From the NCBI RefSeq assembly GCF_003966265.1, contig NZ_RXNV01000001.1:310001-374000 (forward strand): a stretch of DNA of 64,000 bases, read 5' to 3'. The DNA comes from Shewanella atlantica (GTDB lineage: Bacteria > Pseudomonadota > Gammaproteobacteria > Enterobacterales > Shewanellaceae). The position numbers were made by a program, and so were the translations under genes. The notes below the pieces were generated by a model. It was not told where the DNA came from and made no database searches. It was given only the letters and a program-made list of their open reading frames with translations. Each line of letters starts with the position of its first letter. The first letter of the stretch is position 1. Below, piece after piece: positions 20,662-29,192 of this stretch.

Positions 20662-20908
20662 TGGCTGTTTCCACCTCTACTCTTTCTACATCAATTACGT
20701 CTGCTAAATCACGACGCATACACAACTTACTACCTCTGATATCGAGCTCGAGTCCCGAGCCCATCGGTGCTTTTCGGATCATCAAGAAGGAGGTGTTTGG
20801 CGTGATCCCCATGGAAAGAAGCTTACGCTTAACAACGGAAGGCAAACTTAATTGACCTACCTCTGAAATAGTGGCGTGTTCGCCGGGATTTAAATCGCTT
20901 AATTTCAT
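20654..20908 (-). CDS. feoA: FeoA, ferrous iron transport accessory protein
   Basis: A small SH3-like cytoplasmic protein of about 84 residues from the ATG giving MKLSDLNPGEHATISE. An in-frame TTG three codons upstream is less likely, being only 3 nt from the AGG of the ribosome site. The segment LLSMGITPNTSFLMIRKAPMG is the usual FeoA core. FeoA is required for FeoB activity through the G-domain. No feoC is seen. It is first in the feoAB operon and divergent from mtrD. Confidence 0.93.
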   Translation of the reverse strand: MKLSDLNPGEHATISEVGQLSLPSVVKRKLLSMGITPNTSFLMIRKAPMGSGLELDIRGSKLCMRRDLADVIDVERVEVETANA

Positions 20909-21016
20909 TATGCTCAATTACCTTTCAACAGGTCTTAATAATTCTTAAACTCGGATCAATTCTAACGGAGGCAAAACCAGAATAACTTTACCTAGATCAA
21001 TGTTTCGTAGTGAAAA

Positions 21017-21031
21017 CGAGAATAGTTTTCA
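21017..21031. promoter_or_regulatory. Possible Fur box, feoA side
   Basis: CGAGAATAGTTTTCA matches about 11 of 14 defined positions of the 7-1-7 Fur pattern TGATAATnATTATCA. It lies 109 bp upstream of feoA. It is weaker than the other candidates. Confidence 0.4.
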
Positions 21032-21109
21032 ATTGTATTATGTATTATGTGACAAAAGTCTCAACTAATACACTTTTAAAAGCAATTCACTCTCATCCTC
21101 AACCGCAAG

Positions 21110-21124
21110 TGAGAATGATTATTA
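21110..21124. promoter_or_regulatory. Fur box between feoA and mtrD
   Basis: TGAGAATGATTATTA matches 12 of the 14 defined positions of the 7-1-7 Fur pattern. It lies about 200 bp from both divergent start codons, so one site could serve either direction. Confidence 0.6.
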
Positions 21125-21162
21125 CTCCGCGAGAAATGATAGATGTAGCCACACACCTTTAA

Positions 21163-21178
21163 CGTGATCAAGATCACA
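21163..21178. promoter_or_regulatory. CRP site upstream of mtrD
   Basis: CGTGATCAAGATCACA matches nine of ten positions of TGTGA-N6-TCACA and has a palindromic spacer. It lies 159 bp upstream of mtrD. CRP is known to control anaerobic respiration in Shewanella. Confidence 0.65.
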
Positions 21179-21336
21179 CTTTCTTTTTTACCTTCTAAAT
21201 CAGCACTCTTTAGCTGGGTGATCTGATGAAAATGTTATCCATTTGTAGTGAGAATGTTCTACCATTCAACATTAGCAATTAACTAAATTACTAATATAAC
21301 TATTAATAGCATTTTAAGCGCTCAGGATGTGTGGTG

Positions 21337-22299
21337 ATGAACATGGAATCAGCTAAGTTCAAACAAGAGGTCGTTGTCTTCCTTTTATTTGTTTTAACAA
21401 CAATGAGTTTCAATATATTGGCCGCGCCATGGGATGACAAAGACCCAGCCGAAGTTGAAGCTATTCTCGACAGTAAATTTGTCGAAGGAAAATACTCACC
21501 AAAAGGTGCGGACTCTTGCCTTATGTGTCACCGAAAGAGTAGCGATGTGATGGCCTTGTTCGATGGTGTTCACGGAAATCCTGACATTAGCGGCTCTCCC
21601 ATGGCCGATCTTCAATGCGAAGCTTGTCACGGACCTCTGGGTAAACACAATCGCGGCGGCAAGGAGCCCATGATCACATTCGGAGCCAACTCTCCCGTTC
21701 CCGCTCAAAAACAAAACAGCGTCTGCCTCAGTTGTCATAATGACGAACAACGTATGGCATGGAGTGGTAATCACCATGACAACGCCGATGTAAGCTGCAG
21801 CAGCTGTCACTCAGTTCATACTGGTAACGATCCAATCAGTGACCGCAAGACAGAAGTCGAAGTGTGTAGCTCCTGTCATACCCAACAAAAAGCCGATATT
21901 CATAAACGCTCGTCTCATCCATTGAAGTGGCAACAGATGGTCTGTAGTGACTGTCATACCCCACATGGAAGTTTAAGTGACTCGAACCTTAAACAGATGA
22001 GTGTTAACGAGAACTGCTACTCCTGTCATGCCGAAAAGCGTGGTCCAAAGTTGTGGGAGCATTCACCGGTAAGTGATAACTGCGCGAATTGTCATAACCC
22101 ACATGGCAGCGTTAACGAAGATATGCTCATCAGTAAGCCCCCTCAACTGTGTCAACAGTGTCATGCCTCGGATGGCCACGCTTCAAATGCCGTTTTTGCC
22201 AATTCAAATAATGCCTTTACTGCCGGGCAGAGCTGTATGAACTGTCACAGTCAGGTTCATGGTTCTAACCATCCGTCCGGCAAGCTGCTGCAGCGCTAA
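21337..22299 (+). CDS. mtrD: MtrD, periplasmic decaheme c-type cytochrome (MtrA/DmsE family)
   Basis: This protein of about 320 residues has ten CXXCH motifs: CLMCH, CEACH, CLSCH, CSSCH twice, CSDCH, CYSCH, CANCH, CQQCH and CMNCH. A signal peptide ends near NILAA. The order, spacing and closing [18 protein letters not shown] match MtrA encoded at 33921. MtrA-type cytochromes sit inside an MtrB-type porin and wire periplasmic electrons through the outer membrane. The ATG at 21337 is chosen because AGGA lies 9 nt upstream; two in-frame GTGs precede it. It is first in the mtrD-mtrE-mtrF group, 15 bp before mtrE. Its synonymous codon use looks less biased than that of mtrA. Confidence 0.93.
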   Translation: MNMESAKFKQEVVVFLLFVLTTMSFNILAAPWDDKDPAEVEAILDSKFVEGKYSPKGADSCLMCHRKSSDVMALFDGVHGNPDISGSPMADLQCEACHGPLGKHNRGGKEPMITFGANSPVPAQKQNSVCLSCHNDEQRMAWSGNHHDNADVSCSSCHSVHTGNDPISDRKTEVEVCSSCHTQQKADIHKRSSHPLKWQQMVCSDCHTPHGSLSDSNLKQMSVNENCYSCHAEKRGPKLWEHSPVSDNCANCHNPHGSVNEDMLISKPPQLCQQCHASDGHASNAVFANSNNAFTAGQSCMNCHSQVHGSNHPSGKLLQR

Positions 22300-22314
22300 T
22301 TGGGAGTGATAAAC

Positions 22315-24438
22315 ATGAATAACCGAATTTTAAATCTTGAGCCCTTACCAATAAAACTGAGTCTGCTCGCCATGGCTATAGCCAGCTTATTGTCACCGGC
22401 ATACGCAGATGGTTATGGTTTATCACAGGCTAATCGTGCGGCCGTAAAGCTGGATAAATGGCAATGTAAACGCTGCAGTGTATCGACTGACACGAGGGGA
22501 ACGATCGGTGCCGGCATCGCCTATAACGACGGAACCGATAGCCGATTTGGTAATACCAGCGGCACAGATGAAGACGGAGTGGTTGGCCATCTGGAAGCCG
22601 ACCTTTTGTTAAAAAATGAATCCGGGTACCAGACCCGCATCGAAGCCGATAAGCTTGGATATGATAATGGCAGAGCCCGAGTATCTACCGGAACGCCGGG
22701 ACATTATGAAATTATCTTAGGCTATAGGGGAATCGCTAACTACGATACAAACAGTGCATTAACACCCTATATGATTGATGGCGATAAGATGAATTTGCCT
22801 GATAATTGGCAAACAGGTGCTACAACAGTGCAAATGACGGAACTGTTTAACAGTGCTAATCCGGTCGCACTCAAGACTCAACGCGATAGATTTAACCTCG
22901 GCGCAGGTTATATAGGCAGCTTCTATAAAGCAGAGCTTGATTATCAACATGAAGCGCGTAAAGGTAAGCGGACGTTCAGTGGTAACTTACTGACCAACAG
23001 TGCCATGCTGGCCCAGCCCATCGACGATTCGACCGATAATCTGGGGGCTAAAATCTACTTTAATGGTGCTAACTGGTTAGCCGGTATCGATGCCACATTA
23101 AGTCATTACAACAATGATCATGACGCCATCAACTGGCAGTCAGCCTTCACTCCTACTTTTGGTGCGGCATATCGAGGACAAAGTGCGTCATCGTCCGATA
23201 ATAAAGCCTACCGAATCGCCGCTAATGCTCAGCTGGGCGGCAATGGACATCAGATACTGATGCAAACCGGCTTTAGCCGTTTCAGCCAAGATGAAACCTT
23301 TCTCCCGGCAACCATAAATGGTCCATCTCCTTCCCTGCCGCAATCCGATTTGGATGGGCAGGTCGATATGATAGAGATGACGCTTAAGTATACCGGACGA
23401 ATTACACGTGAACTCAGCGTGCGCGCAGCCTACGACTATAAAGACAGAGATAACAAGGCACAAGTACTGAATATGCCTCAGGTTGTCACAGACAGCTATT
23501 ATGCTGGGACTGCTACCAACCCGGAATATGATCGAACCAGACAGAAAGCTTCTTTCGCGGCTAAATATCGATTTACCCGAAACATCTACCTTGATACGGG
23601 TTACCGTTACGATCATAACAAGTACAGCGATCTCGACAGGGAAACTCTGCAAGAATCAGGGATATACGGTAGGCTCAGTTATCGCCCTTCCCAGGCATGG
23701 GCTTTTGGCTTTAAAGCGGAAATAAAGGATAGAAGTGGTAGCGAATACAGAGCCGTGACCACGACATCGAGCAACAACAATCCTTTCTTAAGAAAGTCCT
23801 ACCTCGCCGACAGGGAGCATCAGGAATACCGTTTACAGGCCGATTATAGTGGCTCAGGAGCCTTATCTGCCAGCGCCAACCTGCACTATAGTCAGGACGA
23901 TTATACCGATACGAACGTAGGACTTACCGACGTTACAACATCAGGTTATGACATCTCGGCTCAGTACCTGATCGATGAAGACCTAAGCATAAATGCCTTT
24001 TTAAACCAGGATTGGCGCGATAGCGAACAGGCCGGTAGCAGTAATTTCGGTAGTGCAAACTGGTATGCCAATTCAGATGAGCGATCCACGCTCGTCGGCG
24101 CAGGGGTGCAATATCAAAATCTTATGGATAGTAAGCTCTCTCTCGGTCTCGATTACAACTATTCAGATGGCCAGAGCGACACAGAGATAACTCAGGGTTT
24201 CACATCTCCCTACGGTGATTATTTCTCGACTAAACACAATATCAATGCATTTGCCGACTATCGATTCAGTGAAAAGATGGCAATTCGCATCGATTGGATA
24301 TTTGAACAATATGAAGATGCCGACTGGAGTAACCAGGGGCTCTCATTGGACGCAATACCTAATGTACTGACCTTCGGCTCTCTCAGCCACGATTATAGCG
24401 CCCACTACCTTGGCTTGACCCTGAGTTACCAACTTTAG
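22315..24438 (+). CDS. mtrE: MtrE, outer-membrane beta-barrel partner of MtrD (MtrB/PioB family)
   Basis: About 707 residues from the ATG after GGGAGTG. A signal peptide ends at SPAYA, then comes mature DGYGLSQANRA. Near the mature N-terminus is KWQCKRCSV, the CXXC pair characteristic of MtrB proteins from metal reducers. The rest is alternating beta-strand sequence with many aromatic girdle residues and ends in LGLTLSYQL. The barrel sheathes the periplasmic cytochrome and docks a surface cytochrome. It follows mtrD by 15 bp. A GAGCCCTG-AATAA-CAGGGCTC hairpin at about 24451-24471, lacking a T-tract, follows the stop. Confidence 0.92.
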   Translation: MNNRILNLEPLPIKLSLLAMAIASLLSPAYADGYGLSQANRAAVKLDKWQCKRCSVSTDTRGTIGAGIAYNDGTDSRFGNTSGTDEDGVVGHLEADLLLKNESGYQTRIEADKLGYDNGRARVSTGTPGHYEIILGYRGIANYDTNSALTPYMIDGDKMNLPDNWQTGATTVQMTELFNSANPVALKTQRDRFNLGAGYIGSFYKAELDYQHEARKGKRTFSGNLLTNSAMLAQPIDDSTDNLGAKIYFNGANWLAGIDATLSHYNNDHDAINWQSAFTPTFGAAYRGQSASSSDNKAYRIAANAQLGGNGHQILMQTGFSRFSQDETFLPATINGPSPSLPQSDLDGQVDMIEMTLKYTGRITRELSVRAAYDYKDRDNKAQVLNMPQVVTDSYYAGTATNPEYDRTRQKASFAAKYRFTRNIYLDTGYRYDHNKYSDLDRETLQESGIYGRLSYRPSQAWAFGFKAEIKDRSGSEYRAVTTTSSNNNPFLRKSYLADREHQEYRLQADYSGSGALSASANLHYSQDDYTDTNVGLTDVTTSGYDISAQYLIDEDLSINAFLNQDWRDSEQAGSSNFGSANWYANSDERSTLVGAGVQYQNLMDSKLSLGLDYNYSDGQSDTEITQGFTSPYGDYFSTKHNINAFADYRFSEKMAIRIDWIFEQYEDADWSNQGLSLDAIPNVLTFGSLSHDYSAHYLGLTLSYQL

Positions 24439-24541
24439 TCTGACGTTTTTCGAGCCCTGAATAACAGGGCTCCCGGATAAAAGCATTTTTGGAAACATAT
24501 GATTTAGAAAGAACAGAATTAGCACAGATTCCAAGGAAGAG

Positions 24542-26476
24542 ATGATGAATAAAAGCACAAAGTCCAACATGGTGAGCCTGTACAGATTAATACCATTAAC
24601 CTTAACAATGATCCTTGCAGCGTGTGGCGGAGATGATGGAGCTCCGGGTAACCCCGGTGAACCCGGCGGCCCACCGGCGAATGATATTTCCACATTAGTA
24701 GTTGATATCAGTGATGTTACAACCGATGCGGGTATTGCAACGGTAAACTACCGCGTTAGCAATGAGGACGATGAACCGGTAGTGGGCGTAGCTACGGGCA
24801 CATATATTGCTGCTCAACTTCTTCCCCAAGGTTATACCAATGCCGGTAACGGCAGCCAATGGCAGTACTTTACCTCTGAAAGCTGTACATCGACCTGTAC
24901 GGGTGAACTGGTCGATCATAAAAATGGCAACTACAGCTATACGTTCAGTGCTGCATTTGATGGTTTAAATGATGTCAGCTATCTGCCCGGTTCAACCCAG
25001 AGGATGATCATCAAAATTGGCGGAGACGCCCTGCCCGATGGCACTTCGCTACCGATAACCAACCAACACTTCGACTGGAGCGACAGCGGAGAGCCCGCCT
25101 ATACTCGCAACCTTATTGCCATCGAGACATGTAACACCTGCCATAACGACTTGGCTTTTCACGGCCCTTCTGGTTTCGAGAAGTACAATGAAGTCGAGAC
25201 CTGTGTAACCTGTCACAATGCCGATAGGGTGAGTAACCCTGACAACATTTTCCCGCAGATGATCCACACTAAACATCTGACCGGCTTTCCCGGAGACCTG
25301 GCTAATTGCCAAACCTGCCACGTAGCAGATGAAACCTTGACCGAAAACATGAACTGGGCACGGGTTCCGGGTATGGAAGCCTGTGGCTCATGTCATACCA
25401 ATATTAATTTCCCCGCAGGCGAGGGACACCCGGCGCAAACGGATAACAGTAACTGTGTCGCCTGTCACAACTCTGACTGGACGGCTAGCATCCACAATGA
25501 TGGTGGTGATGATGAAGCATTGGCACAGTTTAACGCTAACCTTGTCAGTGCGAGTCTTACTGGCAACACTGTAACCTTTAGCATCACGCTGACTAATCCG
25601 GCAACCAATACGGTGTATCTTGATAGCGCCGATAAGCTCGACTTTATCGACGATCTTCGCGTCTATGGGAATTGGGGTACCAGCTTCGATTACGCCCCTT
25701 CGGCTAAATCGATCAAGCTGCAGAACAGCTCCCCCATTTCAGGCAGTAATGGAACTTACACCTATGCAATCAGCGGTCTGACTATTCCCGCCGGAACCGA
25801 GTCCGATAATGGCACATTAGCCATTCAGGGTAAGCTCTGTTCATCACAAGGAGAGTTAGGTAATTGTGAAGAGGAGCAGTTCTCGACAGTTAATATTAAA
25901 TCGAGTCATCAGTTCTTCTCTGCAGCTGAATTGACGGACACAGGAAGAAGAGTCGTGGTAACTAACGGCACTTGTGGCAGTTGTCATGGCGTACAGGAGC
26001 TGAACTTCCACGGCGCACGCAACGACCTTGAAGGTCAGTGTCAGCTTTGTCATAACCCAAACATGACGGCCGATGCTACTGCATCTAATCCGTCGGTTTC
26101 CACAGCAGACTACAAGCATCTGATCCATTCGCTCCACAGTGCACAACGTGAAGGCTATGAAACTCTCAACTATCCGGGACAGATTGGTAATTGTGCTCAG
26201 TGCCACACCAGTGATGACAATGGACTGCTCAGCGCGTCCCTGCCCCTGTATTCAGGGGTCAGACCTTTAGCCATAGATAACGGTACGTTTACCAGTGCAA
26301 CCGCAGCTATCTGCAGTGATTGTCACTTCAATGACACAGCCCGAAATCATATGACTCAACAGGGAGCCGTATTTATGGGCAGTGAGGCTGATGCGACAGC
26401 AGGTACTGAAAGCTGCAGCACTTGTCACGGCGCAGGTGCTCCGGCGGATATATTAAAAGTTCACCCCATTAACTAA
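24542..26476 (+). CDS. mtrF: MtrF, surface decaheme cytochrome lipoprotein (OmcA/MtrC family)
   Basis: This 644-residue protein (S. oneidensis MtrF is about 639) carries a lipobox, MILAACGG, so it is lipidated at the Cys and exported to the outer surface. Ten CXXCH motifs are present, five in domain II (CNTCH to CVACH) and five in domain IV (CGSCH to CSTCH). A CX8C pair (CSSQGELGNC) lies in the third, split-barrel domain, as in MtrF and MtrC. The lipid anchor is followed by a short collagen-like linker (GAPGNPGEPGGP). It is the likely terminal reductase of the MtrDE module for minerals and flavins. GGAAGAG precedes the tandem ATGs. Confidence 0.9.
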   Translation: MMNKSTKSNMVSLYRLIPLTLTMILAACGGDDGAPGNPGEPGGPPANDISTLVVDISDVTTDAGIATVNYRVSNEDDEPVVGVATGTYIAAQLLPQGYTNAGNGSQWQYFTSESCTSTCTGELVDHKNGNYSYTFSAAFDGLNDVSYLPGSTQRMIIKIGGDALPDGTSLPITNQHFDWSDSGEPAYTRNLIAIETCNTCHNDLAFHGPSGFEKYNEVETCVTCHNADRVSNPDNIFPQMIHTKHLTGFPGDLANCQTCHVADETLTENMNWARVPGMEACGSCHTNINFPAGEGHPAQTDNSNCVACHNSDWTASIHNDGGDDEALAQFNANLVSASLTGNTVTFSITLTNPATNTVYLDSADKLDFIDDLRVYGNWGTSFDYAPSAKSIKLQNSSPISGSNGTYTYAISGLTIPAGTESDNGTLAIQGKLCSSQGELGNCEEEQFSTVNIKSSHQFFSAAELTDTGRRVVVTNGTCGSCHGVQELNFHGARNDLEGQCQLCHNPNMTADATASNPSVSTADYKHLIHSLHSAQREGYETLNYPGQIGNCAQCHTSDDNGLLSASLPLYSGVRPLAIDNGTFTSATAAICSDCHFNDTARNHMTQQGAVFMGSEADATAGTESCSTCHGAGAPADILKVHPIN

Positions 26477-26557
26477 TAAGAATCATATGCTTGGCGCTTA
26501 TGCAATGAATTGATAAGCGACCTCCCCCTTGATGATGCAAAAATGGAACGCTAAATT

Positions 26558-28711
26558 ATGGATATAAAAAGAAAAAGCTCGACGCTAAGTTTAATTGCGC
26601 TGACTTGCTCTACCCTGCTGTTTGGTTGTGGAAGCGACGGTAAAGACGGGGAAGATGGAAAAGATGGCGTAATAGGCGTAAATATCGATTCTACGGCGAC
26701 ATTGTCAGCCAATATCACTAAAGCTATGGTCGCCGATGGCCTGGTCACCATTAATTTTGATCTGACGAATGCCAATGGTGTCTCGGTACTGGGGCTGACC
26801 AAAGATCATGACTTACGCTTCGGTGTTGCCCAGCTCACCAGAATCAGTGAAACCATGGGCGAAAGCGAAGCAGATAGGGGCTTTCATTGGCAAGCCTATA
26901 TCAATGCTGAGAAGGCACCTAACCCGGATTGGATCCCTGAAGGTGAGTCACACATCAAACCCTCAAATCAATATCAGGCCAATGTTGAAAAAGCCGCCGA
27001 TTGTGATGAGTGTTTCCTCGATAATGGTGATGGCAGTTATGCCTACACATATCAGGTAAATATTGCAGAGGTGACAACTCCCTTAGCGATTACTTATAAC
27101 GCCGACTCAACTCAAAGGGCGACCCTCGAACTTGAGCTTCCTCAGGTAACGGCTAATGCCTTTCTGGATTGGCAGCCCTCCTCTGATACCAGTGAAGGTA
27201 TTCAAACCCGGGATGTTGTTGCCATTGAGGCCTGCTATACCTGTCATCAGGTCGAGAGTCTGGCACTTCACGGAGGACGGAGAATCGCGATTGAAAACTG
27301 CGCATCTTGTCATACCTCGACCTCCGGCGATCCAGAGAGTGGAAATAGTGTCGAATTTACCTATATGATCCATGCGATTCATAAAGGCAAAGACAGGATG
27401 ACAAGTACAGCCGATGGCATGGTGCCGGCCCCCTATAAGATCATAGGTTATGGCGGAGGCATTCATGATTACGGCAAGGTGATGTATCCGCAAGGCCCCG
27501 CCGCCGATTGCAGCACCTGTCACGTGGAAGGAGAAGGTGCACCGGCTAATGCAGATCTGTTCAAAGCCGATCTCAGCAATACAGCTTGTATCGGTTGCCA
27601 CACCGAAAAACCGTCTCAAAATCATAGCAGCACTAACTGTATGGGTTGCCACAATTCAACCGATACTTATCCTGGAACCGGTAGTGCAGAGAAACGTCAT
27701 CTTGATGTAATGAAGGCCTATAACGACGCCGGGGCGATGGCCGTTGAATTCAGTAATATCGGATTAAGTAGCGATGGAAAAATAAAATTCGATCTGCGCA
27801 TTCTTGACGCTGACGGTGCCGCGATTGCCGGCGAATTTATCAATCAGAGCACTCGCGTTATCGTAGCCTGGGACAGTGACAAAGACTATCCGGCATACAA
27901 TGATGCCTCCTACAGCAATCGTCGCATCAGGCTCAGCGAGGGTACATACGACGAAAACTTAAAAATCTTCACCATCACAGGCAATAACTTCGATATGCCT
28001 GTAGATGCCGATGGAAAAACCTTCGAACTCTGGTCTGCCGTCGAGGTTTGCTTTAACAAGGGAGGCTACGGCGTTGCCGAAGTAGTGATGACTGAGTGCT
28101 CTGACAATACACGCTCTATCGAAGTCAAAGATAAACCTTACCACTTTGTATGGTCAGAAACGGGTATGGATCCTGACAGTCAGGCCGCCATGCGCCGCAG
28201 CATCATAGACACGGCTAAGTGTCAGGGTTGCCATAATCAGGAGGTGTTCCATTATGATAACGGCGTCAACTGCCAAACCTGCCACACATCGGACAAAACC
28301 ACTAAGTCAGATGATACCTATCCCGGCGGTAAGAAGCCGACCAGCTTCGCCTATAAAGCCCACGGGGCAGAGGGACACTATCTCAAGTATGCAGGCGTGC
28401 AATCAGGAACTGTGTTAAAAACGGATTGTATGACCTGTCACACCGATGACGGCATAAAATTGGGTCGCGCGAGCGAGCGAGTTTGGCGCTTTGGCCATAA
28501 AGTCACAGGTTCGGACATCTGGGTCTCATCGGATGCGGGAACCTGTCTAACTTGTCATCAAAAATACCTAAGTGATGCCGGCGCCAGCCATATCACGACT
28601 AACGGTGGTATTTTAGATGGAACGAGTGAAGAGGATGTACGAACTCGCGCCAGCGAAGCCTGCTCGACCTGCCATACACCTGAGCAGATAATGTCCTTAC
28701 ATGGAAATTAA
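26558..28711 (+). CDS. OmcA-type surface decaheme cytochrome lipoprotein, extra paralogue
   Basis: This 717-residue outer-membrane cytochrome has lipobox LLFGC followed by the GSDGKDGEDGKDG linker. Ten CXXCH motifs are seen, from CYTCH to CSTCH. The CX15C pair (CFNKGGYGVAEVVMTEC) in the split-barrel domain is typical of OmcA. It is clearly paralogous to the next gene, with long identical stretches such as DLRFG, WQAYINAEKAPNPDW and TRDVV. Codon use is less biased than in that paralogue, with AGG, CGG and GGG frequent, which suggests lower expression or a separate history. It lies 81 bp after mtrF and ends in a strong terminator, so it may be the last gene of the mtrDEF transcript. Confidence 0.9.
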   Translation: MDIKRKSSTLSLIALTCSTLLFGCGSDGKDGEDGKDGVIGVNIDSTATLSANITKAMVADGLVTINFDLTNANGVSVLGLTKDHDLRFGVAQLTRISETMGESEADRGFHWQAYINAEKAPNPDWIPEGESHIKPSNQYQANVEKAADCDECFLDNGDGSYAYTYQVNIAEVTTPLAITYNADSTQRATLELELPQVTANAFLDWQPSSDTSEGIQTRDVVAIEACYTCHQVESLALHGGRRIAIENCASCHTSTSGDPESGNSVEFTYMIHAIHKGKDRMTSTADGMVPAPYKIIGYGGGIHDYGKVMYPQGPAADCSTCHVEGEGAPANADLFKADLSNTACIGCHTEKPSQNHSSTNCMGCHNSTDTYPGTGSAEKRHLDVMKAYNDAGAMAVEFSNIGLSSDGKIKFDLRILDADGAAIAGEFINQSTRVIVAWDSDKDYPAYNDASYSNRRIRLSEGTYDENLKIFTITGNNFDMPVDADGKTFELWSAVEVCFNKGGYGVAEVVMTECSDNTRSIEVKDKPYHFVWSETGMDPDSQAAMRRSIIDTAKCQGCHNQEVFHYDNGVNCQTCHTSDKTTKSDDTYPGGKKPTSFAYKAHGAEGHYLKYAGVQSGTVLKTDCMTCHTDDGIKLGRASERVWRFGHKVTGSDIWVSSDAGTCLTCHQKYLSDAGASHITTNGGILDGTSEEDVRTRASEACSTCHTPEQIMSLHGN

Positions 28712-28730
28712 AGCTCTACTCTAGCCAATC

Positions 28731-28755
28731 AAAAGGGAGGCCAGCCTCCCTTTTT
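28731..28755 (+). terminator. Terminator after the first omcA-type gene
   Basis: AAAGGGAGG / CCTCCCTTT perfect stem with a 4-nt loop followed by TTTTT. It closes the mtrDEF-omcA-type unit. The rest of the 480-bp gap before omcA is AT-rich and holds a Fur box at 29111. Confidence 0.85.
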
Positions 28756-29110
28756 AATTATTCATCGGCCCCAGATAAAAGGGTGGCGATTGAGCCATAA
28801 TGCCAACCACCCAACAACATATGTAACAGACGTTTTCAAAACAGTGCTCACATCCAGGTAATGAAGAAAATCATGTCGAATAATTGAAAAATTAACAGAA
28901 CCTTAATTGAACCATTTTGCAACAAAATGGTTAAAATAAAAGGGATATTTATTGTTCTGTCTCAAAAACATGTCCGATTATCCTACCCCTAAAGAAATAG
29001 TCGGACATAACTCACATAAAGCGCTTAAAACACCTGCTAAAAAGTCCCTGCTTAGATAGCCTATAGGTGGAAATTAATTCCACACACTAAACACTTGTTT
29101 ATTAACGGTT

Positions 29111-29125
29111 TGATAATAAGAATCA
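29111..29125. promoter_or_regulatory. Fur box upstream of omcA
   Basis: TGATAATAAGAATCA matches 12 of the 14 defined positions of the 7-1-7 Fur pattern. It ends 67 bp upstream of the omcA start, a promoter-proximal place. Confidence 0.6.
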
Positions 29126-29192
29126 CTCTCATATAAAGATGAGCTTAATTAGATTTGTTTAGTGATGATTAAAACTATTGCAGGGAATAATC

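Noticed and set aside
23188..23652. Antisense reading frames inside mtrE and other cytochrome genes
   Set aside because: They are opposite-strand shadows of well-supported coding regions and show no signals of their own.
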